NCBI RefSeq assembly: GCF_013364275.1
Contig: NZ_CP054932.1
Location: 372,001-436,000, forward strand
Origin: Actinomadura sp. NAK00032
GTDB taxonomy: Bacteria; Actinomycetota; Actinomycetes; Streptosporangiales; Streptosporangiaceae
Length of the DNA: 64,000 nucleotides
Direction of reading: 5' to 3'
Shown here: in pieces, positions 7,934-21,271 of the stretch
How the letters are laid out: each line of letters opens with the position of its first letter
How positions within the stretch are numbered: position 1 is the first letter of the stretch
Notes under the pieces: model-generated
What the model was told of the DNA's origin: nothing
What the model saw: the letters and a program-made list of their open reading frames with translations, nothing else
The model's database searches: none
Position numbers and translations under genes: made by a program

Positions 7934-8976
7934 GGGGTGAGCTGGCACAGCACGTCGAACTCCAGCCCGTCGGCGGCGGCGAGGAACACCCGCTGCCGCA
8001 GGTGCCGGTCCCGCACCTCGACGGGCCCGCGCGGCCCGTCGTAGCCGATGCCCTCGGCGAGCGCGCTCATTCTTCGCACGTCCGGTTCGCCGCTGCGCCG
8101 GAACAGCTCGCCGAGCAGCCGCACCCCCTCGTAGCAGGACTCCCCCATGCTGTTCAGCGGCGGCGCCTGCGCGCCGAAGCGACGGTGGTAGCGGGCACCG
8201 AAGTCCAGGCCGTCCCCGGTCGGGAGCGTCTCGAAGAACCCCGCCGCCGCGTACAGCCCGCGCGTGCCCTCCACGCCCGACGCGAGCAGCATGTTCTCGT
8301 CCATCAGCGGGCTGAACCGCAGGTGCGGCAGCCCGGCCGCGCCGAACGCCCGGTTGAACGCCACCGCGTCGTCGCCGACCAGCAGCATGAGGACGCCCTC
8401 GCAGCCGCTCGCGTCGATCCGGCGCAGCGGGCCGCTGAAGTCCTGCGTGCCGAGCCGGACGAAGATCTCGTCGCACAGCACCGCGCCCTGCTCGGCCAGG
8501 TACGACCGGACGGCGTGCGCCGAGACGCGCGGCCAGACGTAGTCGTCGCCGATGACCGTCCAGCGCCGGACGCCGAACTCCGCGGCGAGCCGCCGCAGCG
8601 CCGGCCGCAGCTGCCCGTCGGGCGTCTCGCCGGTGAGGAACACCCCCGGCGAGCGCTCGCCCCCTTCGTACAGCGCGGTGTAGACGTACGGGACGCGCCC
8701 GGCCAGGCGCGGCGCCAGGCACTGCCGGACGGCCGAGATGTGCCAGCCGGTGACCGCGTGCGCGGCGCCCGAGCCGACCAGCGACCCGACCCGGTCGGCG
8801 ACCACCGGCGGCGGGGCGCCGCCGTCCACGAGGACGAGCCGCAGCCGGCGGCCGAGCACGCCGCCCTCGGCATTGATTTCTTCCTGTGCCAATCGAGCGC
8901 ACAGCTCGGCGGAGGGCCCGAAGAGTCCCGCGGGCCCCTGCAGCGGCACCACCAGGGCGACGTTCAGGTCGTCCAT
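7930..8976 (-). CDS. AmiC-like amide-binding sensor (periplasmic-binding-protein fold)
   Basis: About 348 residues of the type-I periplasmic-binding fold used by AmiC and branched-chain amino-acid or urea binding proteins: NVALVVPLQGPAGLFGPS at the start, then INAEGGVLGRRLRLVLVDGG and LYEGGERSPGVF. It has no signal peptide or lipobox, so it is probably a cytoplasmic ligand sensor like Pseudomonas AmiC rather than an ABC-transporter subunit, and no permease is adjacent. It is divergent from the MarR gene with 65 bases between starts. The ATG at 8976 begins the conserved strand; an alternative start at 8994 adds six residues. Confidence 0.78.
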   Translation of the reverse strand: MDDLNVALVVPLQGPAGLFGPSAELCARLAQEEINAEGGVLGRRLRLVLVDGGAPPPVVADRVGSLVGSGAAHAVTGWHISAVRQCLAPRLAGRVPYVYTALYEGGERSPGVFLTGETPDGQLRPALRRLAAEFGVRRWTVIGDDYVWPRVSAHAVRSYLAEQGAVLCDEIFVRLGTQDFSGPLRRIDASGCEGVLMLLVGDDAVAFNRAFGAAGLPHLRFSPLMDENMLLASGVEGTRGLYAAAGFFETLPTGDGLDFGARYHRRFGAQAPPLNSMGESCYEGVRLLGELFRRSGEPDVRRMSALAEGIGYDGPRGPVEVRDRHLRQRVFLAAADGLEFDVLCQLTP

Positions 8977-9041
8977 ACGGGGACGGTAGCCCATGGGCGT
9001 CCAAAAATACTTTCTACGACGCGGTAATCTTTGTTGTTGCG

Positions 9042-9479
9042 ATGACTACGACAGGTGTTCCGCAGCACGAGCTGGACCTCCCGCGGGTGCTGGCGCGCGT
9101 CGAGCGCGACATCACCGCCCGGCTCGGCGCCGCCCTCAAGACCGCCGGCTCGACCGTGGAGGAGTGGCGCGTCACCTCCCTGCTGTCCGACGGCGCCGGG
9201 CATCCGATGACCGAGATCGCCGAGCACGCCCTCCTGCCCGCCCCGACGCTCACCAAGGTGGTCGACCGCCTGGTGTCCGCGGGCCTGGTCTACCGCCGCC
9301 CGGACGAGGACGACCGCCGCAGGATCCTCGTGTTCCTCTCCGAGCGCGGCCAGGAGGAGGTCACCCGCCTGACCGCCGCCGTCGAGACCGAGTGGACCAA
9401 CGTCCAGGACGCCGTAGGCCGCGAGGAACTGGCCCTACTTCGCGCCCTCCTCACCCGGATCTCCACCCATCTCCCCTGA
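9042..9479 (+). CDS. MarR-family transcriptional regulator
   Basis: 145 residues with the winged helix-turn-helix of MarR proteins: MTEIAEHALLPAPTLTKVVDRLVSAGLVYRR followed by the wing DEDDRRRILVFLSERG. Dimeric MarR proteins bind short palindromes and respond to small ligands. It lies divergent from the AmiC-like sensor and next to two promoters that share an inverted repeat, making it the best candidate regulator of the amide genes. The ATG at 9042 begins the family homology; the frame is open further upstream, but that stretch is the antisense of the sensor gene. Its 3' end overlaps the convergent epimerase gene by 45 bases. Confidence 0.88.
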   Translation: MTTTGVPQHELDLPRVLARVERDITARLGAALKTAGSTVEEWRVTSLLSDGAGHPMTEIAEHALLPAPTLTKVVDRLVSAGLVYRRPDEDDRRRILVFLSERGQEEVTRLTAAVETEWTNVQDAVGREELALLRALLTRISTHLP

Positions 9480-10457
9480 GCGCAGCGTCTCGGCCTCCTT
9501 GCCGGGGGCCAGACCCACGACTGGACGGTCTGGGCGCTGCGGTGCCCGTCCGCCGATGGACTGGAGCCACTGCCAGGTGTCGGCGACCGTCTCCTGGACG
9601 GGCCTGCAACGCAGCCCTGCGGCGAGGGCCTTGTCGGCGTTGGCCTGATGCATGGTGTCGTGGGCCTCGCCGGGCGGCAGCCAGACGGGGAGGTCCGTCC
9701 ACGGCTGGATGCCCGCTTTGAGGATGGTCTCCGGGGGCGTCCAGACGAGGTTCGCGTTCGAGCCGGTTACGTGGATGCAGGCTTGGAGAAGCTCCTCCAT
9801 CGTCGTGTGGGCCGGTGGACTGACCAGGTTGTAGGCGCCGCCTAGGCCCTGCTCTGCGGCGTCCAAGGTCCAGGTGGCCAGGTCGCGTACGTCGATGTAC
9901 TGCAAGCCCAAGTCGCGCGGGCCGGGGGCCAGGACGTCGCCGCCTTGCGCGATGCGGTTCAGCCACCACGGCAGGCGCCCGATGTTCTCGTAAGGGCCCA
10001 GGATGAGGCCGGCCCGCATCAGCAGGGCCCTGTCTCCGAAGGTGTCGATTGCCGCCAGTTCGCTCCCTCGCTTGGCGGCAGCGTAGTCGACGTCGCCGGC
10101 GTCTGGAGAGCCGTCCACCACGGCTGTCTCCTCGGTGAGGCCGGGCGGCGTCGGGAACTGGTAGACGGAAACGCTGGATATGTAGACGTAGCGCCCGACC
10201 CGGCCCGCCAGAAGGTGCGCGGCATCGCGGACGGTGGACGGCGCGCCCGACCAGGTGTCGACCACCGCGTCCCACTCGCCGTCTGCGAGGGCCTTGAGGC
10301 CGTCGTCGGTGGTGCGGTCGCCGTGCAGTGACCGCACCCCGGCGGGCGGGTCGTGGCGTCCGCGATGGAAGACGGTCACGTCCCAGCCGCGTGCGAGGGC
10401 GTCCTCGGTGATGGCCCGCCCCACGAACTCCGTCCCGCCCAGCATCAGAAGCCTCAT
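9435..10457 (-). CDS. NAD-dependent epimerase/dehydratase family protein
   Basis: 340 residues. An extended short-chain dehydrogenase with the Rossmann motif LMLGGTEFVG at the N-terminus (GxxxxxG pattern) and the downstream segments VYISSVSVYQF and DYAAAKRGSELAA, which hold the Ser/Tyr/Lys catalytic set. The family modifies nucleotide sugars or related substrates with NAD(P); the substrate is not readable. The ATG at 10457 is preceded by CAGAGTTCTCCTC and starts exactly at the Rossmann strand. The 3' end overlaps the convergent MarR gene by 45 bases. Confidence 0.85.
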   Translation of the reverse strand: MRLLMLGGTEFVGRAITEDALARGWDVTVFHRGRHDPPAGVRSLHGDRTTDDGLKALADGEWDAVVDTWSGAPSTVRDAAHLLAGRVGRYVYISSVSVYQFPTPPGLTEETAVVDGSPDAGDVDYAAAKRGSELAAIDTFGDRALLMRAGLILGPYENIGRLPWWLNRIAQGGDVLAPGPRDLGLQYIDVRDLATWTLDAAEQGLGGAYNLVSPPAHTTMEELLQACIHVTGSNANLVWTPPETILKAGIQPWTDLPVWLPPGEAHDTMHQANADKALAAGLRCRPVQETVADTWQWLQSIGGRAPQRPDRPVVGLAPGKEAETLRSGEMGGDPGEEGAK

Positions 10458-10752
10458 GAGGAGAACTCTGCCTCCGCGCCTTTCCCTGCAGAACCCCTGC
10501 ACGCTCACAGCGGAACCGCCCCGCCGGTCGGCGGCGGGTCGCGTTGGGCGGTTGTGGGTGGGACGGAATTGGCGGGATCGGGCGGGCCGATTCTGCGGAT
10601 GGAACGGTGAAACAGGGCTGACCGGTTTGGATACGGGGCAGTATTCATGCTCCGGTCGGGAGATGTAGGCGGGATTTAACCGCTTGGTGTTGCGGGGTGC
10701 AAAGTTGTGGCTATGGTCGAGTTCCTGCAACTCTCATTCGGTGGGGGAATGA

Positions 10753-11130
10753 GTGCGGATCGACGACTGCCTTGCCCGGATGATGACGATCCCGGGGGCC
10801 CGGCGGGTGACGCTGGTGGACTGCGCCAGCGGGCTCGCCGTCGCGGCGGCCGGTCGCGAGGACATCGTTGACCAGCATGAGGACGCGGCCGGCGCGACCG
10901 ATGTGGTGCGGGCGGTGCTGGCGTCGCCGGCGCTCAGCGCGACCGCGGCGGGCGATGACATCGAGGAGATCATCGTGTGCGGCGCCGCGGGATATCACCT
11001 GTTGGCCCTCTCCGGAGCCGACCTCGACGGGCACCTCTTCGTCCATTTACTGCTCGACCGGGAGAACGGCAATATCGCGCTCGCGCGGCTGCGCATGCGG
11101 AGCCTCGTCCAGGAAATGGCGGACGGGTGA
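10753..11130 (+). CDS. Roadblock/LC7-domain protein (MglB-like), copy 1
   Basis: 125 residues of roadblock/LC7 fold: VTLVDCASGLAVAAAG, then DIEEIIVCGAAGYHLLALS and HLFVHLLLDRENGNIALARL. Such proteins usually act as dimeric GTPase-activating or scaffold partners of Ras-like GTPases (MglB with MglA; CvnB in Streptomyces conservons). The GTG at 10753 follows GGTGGGGGA. It is the first of three roadblock genes in a run, with a gene of unknown function between copies 1 and 2. No GTPase or histidine-kinase-like gene is in the cluster, which is unlike a complete conservon. Confidence 0.85.
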   Translation: MRIDDCLARMMTIPGARRVTLVDCASGLAVAAAGREDIVDQHEDAAGATDVVRAVLASPALSATAAGDDIEEIIVCGAAGYHLLALSGADLDGHLFVHLLLDRENGNIALARLRMRSLVQEMADG

Positions 11131-11131
11131 C

Positions 11132-11839
11132 ATGGGCGGCGACATTTGCGGCGCGCTCGGCGCACTGGAGCGGGAAAGGTGCACCGGTGTGCTGCGCGTG
11201 GGCGACGATGGCGCGTTCCATCTCGCCGGCGGGGCCGTCGTCCACGCCGAGAGCAGGCATGTGCCGGGCGCCGGCGACCTGCCGGGCGGGCCCGGCCCCG
11301 AGCTGCCGGCGCTGCTCGCGCTGTTCGACGCCGCCTACTTCCTGCTCGGTTCGGCGGCCGAGCCGGTGTTCGCGGAGGAACCGCTGGTCGCGGGGAAGCA
11401 GGCGGGCGGCGCCCTGCGGATCGGCGTGGCGACGCTCGTGCACGAGCAGCGGCGGCGCCGCGCCCGGCTCGACGCGGCCTGGCCGGGCGGGGGCGTCGAC
11501 GCGGCGCCCGTCGTGCCGGTCCGGCGGGTGCGGCGGCAGCGCGTCATCCTGACCGGCGTCCAGGCGGAGATCCTGCTCAACGCCGACGGGCGGCGCACGC
11601 CCGCGCGGCTGGCCCGCGACCTCGGGCGGACGGCGTTCGGCTGCCTGCTCGCCGTCCGCGGCCTGGCCGCGGCGTCCCTCGTGGAGACGGCGTCCCTCGT
11701 GGAGACGGCGCCGCCCGCAGAGACGGCGCCGCTCGTGGAGAGGGAGCCCCGGGAGTGGGGTGAGGGGGCGGTCGAGTGGGCCGCGCCCGATCACGAGCTG
11801 CTCGGCCGGCTGCGGGCGGCGCTGGTGGAGCTCGGCTGA
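11132..11839 (+). CDS. Protein of unknown function in roadblock cluster
   Basis: 235 residues, starting one base after the stop of the first roadblock gene. Not recognised with certainty. The N-terminal half (GALGALERERCTGVLRVGDD, FHLAGGAVVHAES) resembles DUF4388-like modules found in gliding and signalling proteins, in which a short stretch reports a GVL-x-V pattern. A central part, VILTGVQAEILLNADGRRTP followed by ARLARDLGRTAFGCLLAV, looks like a winged-helix DNA-binding or partner-binding segment. The C-terminal linker contains four short repeats of the type (S/P)LVETA. Co-transcription with roadblock genes suggests a role in the same signalling module. Confidence 0.7.
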   Translation: MGGDICGALGALERERCTGVLRVGDDGAFHLAGGAVVHAESRHVPGAGDLPGGPGPELPALLALFDAAYFLLGSAAEPVFAEEPLVAGKQAGGALRIGVATLVHEQRRRRARLDAAWPGGGVDAAPVVPVRRVRRQRVILTGVQAEILLNADGRRTPARLARDLGRTAFGCLLAVRGLAAASLVETASLVETAPPAETAPLVEREPREWGEGAVEWAAPDHELLGRLRAALVELG

Positions 11840-11850
11840 CCGGACGACCG

Positions 11851-12300
11851 GTGAAACGACTGATCGAAGGGCTGGCGAAGGTGGCGAAACGAGCGGGGCC
11901 GGGGACGGCGGCGCGGGTCCCCGAGGCCGGGGTGGCGACGGAGCTGCGGGCACTGCGGGCGCGCGTCCCGCAGCTCACCGGCAGCCTCGTCGCGTCGGCG
12001 GACGGGCTGCTCATCGCGCACGACCTGGCCGCGGCCGTCGAACCGACCGGGATGGCGGCGGTGACGGCCACGGGCCTGTCGCTGGCGCACCGGATCGCGC
12101 TGACCGCGCACGGCGGCGCGTTCCACGAGGTCGTGATCCGCGGGGTGGACGGCTACGTGGTGATCTACGCGGCGGGCCCGACCGCGTCCCTCACCGTCCT
12201 CGCGGAACCGACCGTCAACGTGGGGCGGCTGCATCTGGAGTCGCGCCCGGTCGCGCGCGCCGTCGCCGCCCACCTGTCGACCCCGCGCCGAAGGCAATGA
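11851..12300 (+). CDS. Roadblock/LC7-domain protein, copy 2
   Basis: 149 residues. After a basic N-terminus (VKRLIEGLAKVAKRAG) comes a roadblock domain: LRARVPQLTGSLVASADGLLIAHDL, GMAAVTATGLSLAHRIAL and VDGYVVIYAAG. The GTG at 11851 lies 11 bases after the previous stop. Its TGA overlaps an ATG (ATGA at 12297-12300) that may also be used as a start for the next gene. The basic leader differs from copies 1 and 3. A member of the same signalling cluster; the partner GTPase is not in the window. Confidence 0.8.
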   Translation: MKRLIEGLAKVAKRAGPGTAARVPEAGVATELRALRARVPQLTGSLVASADGLLIAHDLAAAVEPTGMAAVTATGLSLAHRIALTAHGGAFHEVVIRGVDGYVVIYAAGPTASLTVLAEPTVNVGRLHLESRPVARAVAAHLSTPRRRQ

Positions 12301-12317
12301 CAACGAAAGGGGAGCAC

Positions 12318-12689
12318 GTGTCCAACCTCGACCTCTCGCTGAAGGACATGATGACGATCGACGGGGCGATCGGCGCCGCCGTCGTCGACTACAACAGCGG
12401 CATGGCCCTCGGGCATCTGGGCAGTTCCAAGACCCTCGACCTGGAGGTGGCCGCCGCCGGGAACACCGAGGTGGTCCGGGCCAAGTTCCGCACCATGGAG
12501 CAGCTCGGCCTCAAGGAGGAGATCGAGGACATCCTCATCAGCATCTCCAGCCAGTACCACGTCATCCGCCCGGTGACCGGACGCAAGGGCAAGGGCCTCT
12601 TCCTCTACATGGCCCTCGACAGGTCCCGCGCGAACCTGGCCATGGCCAGGCACCGGCTCCGCGACATCGAGGAGAACCTGGAGGTATGA
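12318..12689 (+). CDS. Roadblock/LC7-domain protein, copy 3
   Basis: 123 residues: VSNLDLSLKDMMTIDGAIGA, DYNSGMALGHLG, AAAGNTEVVRAKFRTME, then EDILISISSQYHVIRPV and LFLYMALDRSRANLAMAR. This is the most conserved of the three roadblock proteins, with the AAAGNT(E/D)VVRAK motif of actinobacterial MglB-like proteins. The GTG at 12318 matches the usual N-terminus of the family, just after AAAGGGGAG. An in-frame ATG at 12297 overlapping the previous stop would add seven residues and is possible. Confidence 0.85.
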   Translation: MSNLDLSLKDMMTIDGAIGAAVVDYNSGMALGHLGSSKTLDLEVAAAGNTEVVRAKFRTMEQLGLKEEIEDILISISSQYHVIRPVTGRKGKGLFLYMALDRSRANLAMARHRLRDIEENLEV

Positions 12690-12738
12690 CGGCGGACGGC
12701 CCGTCCACCGGCGCACACCCGGTGGACGGGCCTTGCCG

Positions 12739-13332
12739 TCAGGTGTTGAGCAGGCGCAGCATCTGGCGGATCTCGGCGGTGCGCGACTCCACGACCCGCT
12801 TCGCGAACGCCGTCGCGTCGGGGCTCGCGCCCTTGCTCTGCTCCGCCCGCGCCATCTCCACCGCGCTGCCCTGGTGCCCGACGAACAGGTTGAGGAAGGC
12901 GGGCTCGAAGCCGGTGCCCTTCGTCTTGCGCAGGGTGCCGATCTCCTTGGCGCCGGTGGCGGGCGCGGCGCCGTGGTGCAGATGCGTGCGCGTCGCCGCC
13001 TCGGACGTGGCTGGCTTCGACCACTTGCCGAGCCACGCCTTCATGAGCTTCAGCTCCTCCGACTGCGTCGCGTCGACGGCCGCGGCGAGCGTCCGCACCT
13101 CCTTGCGCGGGGCGCGGTCGGCGGCCAGGCGCACCATCTGCAGGCCCTGTTCGTGGTGGGCGACCATCATCTGCAGGAAGACGACGTCCTGGTCGTTGTA
13201 GCCGGAGGCCGGAGCACTGGAGGCCGCGCTCGCCGGCTTCGTCTTCGCCGGTTCGGCGCTGCACGCCGTCAGCAGGACGGGCACGGTGAGGGCGGCGGCG
13301 GCCAGCAGGAGCGTGCGGCGACCGGCCGTCAC
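12739..13332 (-). CDS. DUF305 lipoprotein (CopM-like)
   Basis: 197 residues. A lipoprotein signal (LLLAAAALTVPVLLTACS, lipobox LTAC) precedes a DUF305 domain with the conserved VVFLQMMVAHHEQGLQMVRL and FLNLFVGHQGSAVEMARAE helices. DUF305 proteins such as cyanobacterial CopM bind copper through His and Met. An internal THLHHG could add ligands. The GTG start overlaps the stop of the LPMO gene by 4 bases (GTGA), so the two are translationally coupled. Since LPMOs need copper, a role in supplying or buffering copper outside the membrane is a reasonable inference. Confidence 0.88.
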   Translation of the reverse strand: MTAGRRTLLLAAAALTVPVLLTACSAEPAKTKPASAASSAPASGYNDQDVVFLQMMVAHHEQGLQMVRLAADRAPRKEVRTLAAAVDATQSEELKLMKAWLGKWSKPATSEAATRTHLHHGAAPATGAKEIGTLRKTKGTGFEPAFLNLFVGHQGSAVEMARAEQSKGASPDATAFAKRVVESRTAEIRQMLRLLNT

Positions 13333-14120
13333 AGCGGCAGCCACAGGGCCAGCGTGAACTGCGACGGCTCCCAGCCCTGGAGCGCCGTGTGGCCCTGGCG
13401 GCAGCGGAACTGGGCGCCGTTGAAGGACACGACGTCGCCCGTCTTGTACGCCTCGCCCGCCTGCCACGTCCCGCCGGTCGCGGGCTCGCCGGTCGGCGCG
13501 GGCGGACGGCTGCTCGGCGGCGGTGCCGGTGCGGTCGGAACCTGCGTCGTCGGGCTCGGCGCCGGTTCCGGCTCCGTGGTGGGCTCCGGCTGCGAGCCGC
13601 CGCCCCCGCCGCCGCCCACGTTCAGGTCGATGCAGCTGTAGAACGCGTTCGGGGTGTCGCCGATGTTCCACACCGCCAGGATGGTGCGCCTGCCCGGGAA
13701 CTCGCTGAGGTCGACCTTGTGCGTGACGACCGCGTCCGGCTGCTGATTCCCGCCGTCGAACGTCGCGACCTTGGTGTTCCCGATGAAGTACTCCCAGTTG
13801 GACGTGCGGTGCCGCGCGGTGAACACCCACCGGAAGTCGACGGACGTCCCGACGGACGCGGCGGGCCAGTTCCGGCTCTCGTCCGCGAGGACGGCGAACT
13901 GGCTCAGGCCGCCGTCGCAGCTCTTCAGCCCCTTCGGGCCCTCGACGCTCTGCGGTTCGAACTGGATGGGGCCGCAGTCGGGGACGGCGCCCGTCGCGCA
14001 CAGCGCCTGCCGGCTCGGGGGAGCGGAGACGTAGCCGTGCGCCGACGCGGGGGCGGCGACGAGCACCGGTGCCGCGACGGCCGCCGCGGCGGCGAGGGGG
14101 TAGGCGACGGACCTGTGCAT
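13329..14120 (-). CDS. AA10 lytic polysaccharide monooxygenase with CBM5/12-type module
   Basis: 263 residues, secreted. The signal peptide ends in PASA, so the mature protein starts HGYV with His28, the first copper ligand. The second is His104 in FTARHRTSNWEYF, and Phe161 in NAFYSC sits at the usual axial position. A flexible Gly/Pro/Thr linker (about 168-215) leads to a C-terminal chitin-binding module (GEAYKTGDVVSFNGAQFRC, then QGHTALQGWEPS). The enzyme oxidatively cleaves chitin or cellulose; the binding module favours chitin. The ATG at 14120 starts the signal peptide. Coupled to the DUF305 gene downstream. Confidence 0.93.
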   Translation of the reverse strand: MHRSVAYPLAAAAAVAAPVLVAAPASAHGYVSAPPSRQALCATGAVPDCGPIQFEPQSVEGPKGLKSCDGGLSQFAVLADESRNWPAASVGTSVDFRWVFTARHRTSNWEYFIGNTKVATFDGGNQQPDAVVTHKVDLSEFPGRRTILAVWNIGDTPNAFYSCIDLNVGGGGGGGSQPEPTTEPEPAPSPTTQVPTAPAPPPSSRPPAPTGEPATGGTWQAGEAYKTGDVVSFNGAQFRCRQGHTALQGWEPSQFTLALWLPL

Positions 14121-14282
14121 GAGGAGATCTCCCAACGGTCGTCCCGCGGCCACCGGATTTCGGCGTGCCGCAATGCCGTGGGACGCTAGCCGGGGAATCC
14201 CTAAAGAAACTTTAATAATTCTCGAAGGGACCGTGAAGGCGCCTCCCGCCCCTGCTCACGGGCCCGCACGCTGGGAAGGCGA

Positions 14283-14311
14283 ACGGGCCGGCGCGGTGTG
14301 CGCCGGCCCGT
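14283..14311 (-). terminator. Hairpin downstream of clpB
   Basis: A perfect 12-bp inverted repeat (ACGGGCCGGCGC, 5-base loop, GCGCCGGCCCGT) lies 11 bases past the clpB stop. There is no strong U-tract, as is common in actinomycetes. Confidence 0.7.
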
Positions 14312-14321
14312 CGTAGCCCCG

Positions 14322-16919
<2,598 letters not shown>

Positions 16920-16943
16920 GTCCCCAGTCCCCGTGAAAAGTGC

Positions 16944-17387
16944 CTATTCGGAGTTGCGCTCCCGCCAGACCACGACGCTCGTGTGCCTGATCGGCACCAG
17001 GTCGGACCCGGGCGCGCCCTGTTCCCCGTGCCGCCGCTGCTGCGCCAGCCGCGCCGCGACGGACCGGGTCGATTCGAGTTCGTTGGCGAGCTCCTCCAGC
17101 GCGGCGTGCGCCTTCCCGAGCTCCTCGCGGAGCCGCACGTTGTCGCGCTGCAGCTCCAGGATGTGCTTGATGCCGGACAGGTTGATGCCCTCCTCCTGGG
17201 AGAGCCGCTGGATCTCGCGCAGCAGCACGATGTCGCGCATCGAGTACCGCCGCCCCCGGCCGGCCGTGCGGCCGGGGGACACCAGCCCCATCCGGTCGTA
17301 GGTGCGCAGCGTCTGCGGATGCAGCCCCGACAGCTGCGCCGCCACCGAGATCACATAGACCGGCGTGTCGTCACCGAAGGGATCCAT
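16944..17387 (-). CDS. hspR: Heat-shock repressor HspR (MerR family)
   Basis: 147 residues. The N-terminal MerR helix-turn-helix (VISVAAQLSGLHPQTLRTYD, then GRRYSMRDIVLLREIQRL) is followed by a coiled coil (LELQRDNVRLREELGKAHAA) and the hydrophobic tail SVVVWRER seen in HspR proteins. HspR with DnaK as corepressor binds HAIR inverted repeats and represses dnaK and clpB. A HAIR site is present upstream of dnaK (21305-21325). It lies 4 bases downstream of dnaJ, the usual position in the actinobacterial operon. Confidence 0.95.
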   Translation of the reverse strand: MDPFGDDTPVYVISVAAQLSGLHPQTLRTYDRMGLVSPGRTAGRGRRYSMRDIVLLREIQRLSQEEGINLSGIKHILELQRDNVRLREELGKAHAALEELANELESTRSVAARLAQQRRHGEQGAPGSDLVPIRHTSVVVWRERNSE

Positions 17388-17391
17388 GCCT

Positions 17392-18570
17392 TCACTCCTG
17401 CCTGGCCTGCTGCAGGATGTCGGCGCGGAGGTCGTCGCCGTCGCCCGACTCGCGGAGCTTGGCGAGGGCCTCGCGGGACTGCTCGTCCAGCTTCTGCGGG
17501 ACGTGCACGTCGACGGTGACGAGCAGGTCGCCCTTCGTGCCGTCGCGCCGGGTCGCGCCGCGGCCCTTCACGCGGAACTTGCGGCCGTTGGGCGTGCCCT
17601 CCGGCAGCTTCAGCGTGACGGGCTGGCCCTGGAACGTCGGGACGCGGATCTCCCCGCCGAGCGCGGCCTCGGGGAACGTCACCGGGATCGTCAGGGTGAG
17701 GTTGTCGCCGCTGCGGCCGAACACCGGGTGCGGGCGCACCTTGATGTTCACGTACAGGTCGCCGGCCGGGCCGCCGTTCTCGCCCGGGGCGCCCTTGCCC
17801 TTCAGCCGGATCTTCTGGCCGTCGGCGACGCCCGCCGGGATGCGGGCCTGGATGGTGCGGGTGCCGGTCGCGCGGCCGCTGCCGTGGCAGATCGGGCACG
17901 GGTCGTCGACGACGAGGCCGCGGCCGCGGCACTCGTGGCACGGCTCCTGGAAGCCGAAGTTGCCGAGGTTGCGGGTCTCGTGCCCGGTGCCCTCGCAGTT
18001 CGGGCAGACCCGCGGCACGGTGCCGGCCTTCGCGCCGGTGCCCCGGCACGCGTCGCAGGCCGCCTCGCTGGTCAGCTTGATCGGGACGGTCACGCCGTTC
18101 ATCGCGCGGCCGAACGACAGCGTCACCTCGGTCTCCACGTCCGCGCCGCGCCGGGCGCGCCGCGTCGTCCCCGTGGTGCGGGTGGTGCCGCCGCCCCGGC
18201 CGAACAGGCCGCCGAACAGGTCGCCGATGCGCTCGCCGGCGCCGCCGGTCTGCGTCCCGGTGCCGCCGCCCTGGCCGAACAGGTCGCCGAGGTCGAACCC
18301 GAAGCCGCCGCCCTGCTGGCCGCCGCGGAACCCGCCCGGCATCGACCGGACGGCGTCGTACTCCTTGCGGCGCTTCTCGTCCGACAGCACGTCGTAGGCC
18401 TCGGAGACCTCCTTGAAACGCTCCTCGGCCTCCGCGTCACCCTTGTTGGTGTCCGGGTGGTACTTGCGCGCCAGCTTCCGGTAGGACTTCTTGATCTCCT
18501 CCTGCGAGGCCGTCTTCGCCACACCGAGGACCTTGTAGTAGTCCTTCTCCAGGTAGTCCTTGGTGCTCAC
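17392..18570 (-). CDS. dnaJ: Chaperone DnaJ
   Basis: 392 residues. J-domain with the HPD motif ([10 protein letters not shown]), a Gly/Phe-rich region, four zinc-finger repeats ([32 protein letters not shown]) and two C-terminal substrate-binding domains. It stimulates DnaK ATPase and delivers substrates. The GTG at 18570 ([16 protein letters not shown]) matches family N-termini and follows AAGGCGGGG. A longer start at 18603 would add 11 unrelated residues. Third gene of the dnaK operon. Confidence 0.97.
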   Translation of the reverse strand: MSTKDYLEKDYYKVLGVAKTASQEEIKKSYRKLARKYHPDTNKGDAEAEERFKEVSEAYDVLSDEKRRKEYDAVRSMPGGFRGGQQGGGFGFDLGDLFGQGGGTGTQTGGAGERIGDLFGGLFGRGGGTTRTTGTTRRARRGADVETEVTLSFGRAMNGVTVPIKLTSEAACDACRGTGAKAGTVPRVCPNCEGTGHETRNLGNFGFQEPCHECRGRGLVVDDPCPICHGSGRATGTRTIQARIPAGVADGQKIRLKGKGAPGENGGPAGDLYVNIKVRPHPVFGRSGDNLTLTIPVTFPEAALGGEIRVPTFQGQPVTLKLPEGTPNGRKFRVKGRGATRRDGTKGDLLVTVDVHVPQKLDEQSREALAKLRESGDGDDLRADILQQARQE

Positions 18571-18658
18571 GGCGCCCCGCCTTCTGCTCTCGCCACTTGC
18601 CACATGTCCTCACGCCCGGGCCGGGCCCGCCCCCGGATGGGAGCGGGCCCGCGCGGGC

Positions 18659-19296
18659 TCATTCGCCGTCGTCGCCCGGCCGGTCGCCGGGCTCGCCCGG
18701 GCCGGCGTCCGGGTCGGGGTCGGCCACCGCGACGCGCGCCGCGCGCAGTATCCGCTCGCCGATCCGGTACCCGGGCTGGAGGACGTCGACGACGCTCGTC
18801 TCGGTCACGTCCGCCGAGAGCGAGTGCATCAGCGCCTCGTGCACGGTCGGGTCGAAGGGCTCGCCCTTCTCGCCGTACCGCTCCAGGCCGAGCTTGCCCG
18901 TGACCGCCTCCAGGCTCTCCGCGACGGACTTGAACCCGCCGGTGAGCTCGTCGTGGTCGCGGGCGCGGCCGATGTCGTCCAGCACCGGGAGCAGCTCGGA
19001 CAGCACCTGCCCGAGGGCCTGCTCGCGGACCGCGACCCGGTCGCGCTCGACCCGCTTGCGATAGTTGTCGTACTCGGCCTTCAGGCGCTGGAGGTCGGCG
19101 AGGCGCTCCGACAACTGGGTCTTCAGCGCGGACACCTCCTCGCCCGCGGCCTGCGCGGCGCCCCCGTCCGCCGGGGTCTCCGGGGCGGACGGCGAACCCG
19201 CCGCCTGTCCCCGGACCTCCCCCGTCTCGGGATCGATGCGCCGCTTGTCGCGGATCACCGGGCCCTCCTTCTCCTCGCCCTCACCAGGGGAGGACG

Positions 19297-19300
<4 letters not shown>
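18659..19300 (-). CDS. grpE: Nucleotide-exchange factor GrpE
   Basis: 213 residues. A disordered acidic N-terminus (about 1-55) is followed by the long dimerising helix ([20 protein letters not shown], then [11 protein letters not shown]) and the C-terminal beta domain with [13 protein letters not shown] and [21 protein letters not shown]. It releases ADP from DnaK. Its ATG overlaps the dnaK stop by 4 bases (19297-19300), giving translational coupling and fixed stoichiometry. Confidence 0.97.
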
Positions 19301-21156
<1,856 letters not shown>

Positions 21157-21271
21157 GTTCTCGTCCTCCGTCGTTTCCGGTTAACCCCGTTGCCGGTGTC
21201 TGTCACGGTTCCGGTGTTGTCGCAGCCCCGGGCGCCCCCAGGGCGCGGCCGGTTCGTCTTCTCTGTCCGCA

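Noticed and set aside
9435..9479. 45-base overlap of MarR and epimerase genes as a sign of a mis-called gene
   Set aside because: Both proteins show complete family domains and the overlap is convergent, which is common in compact actinomycete DNA.
11690..11740. Possible CRISPR or minisatellite in the roadblock cluster
   Set aside because: In-frame (S/P)LVETA repeats within a coding linker; no spacers. No CRISPR array was seen anywhere in the window.
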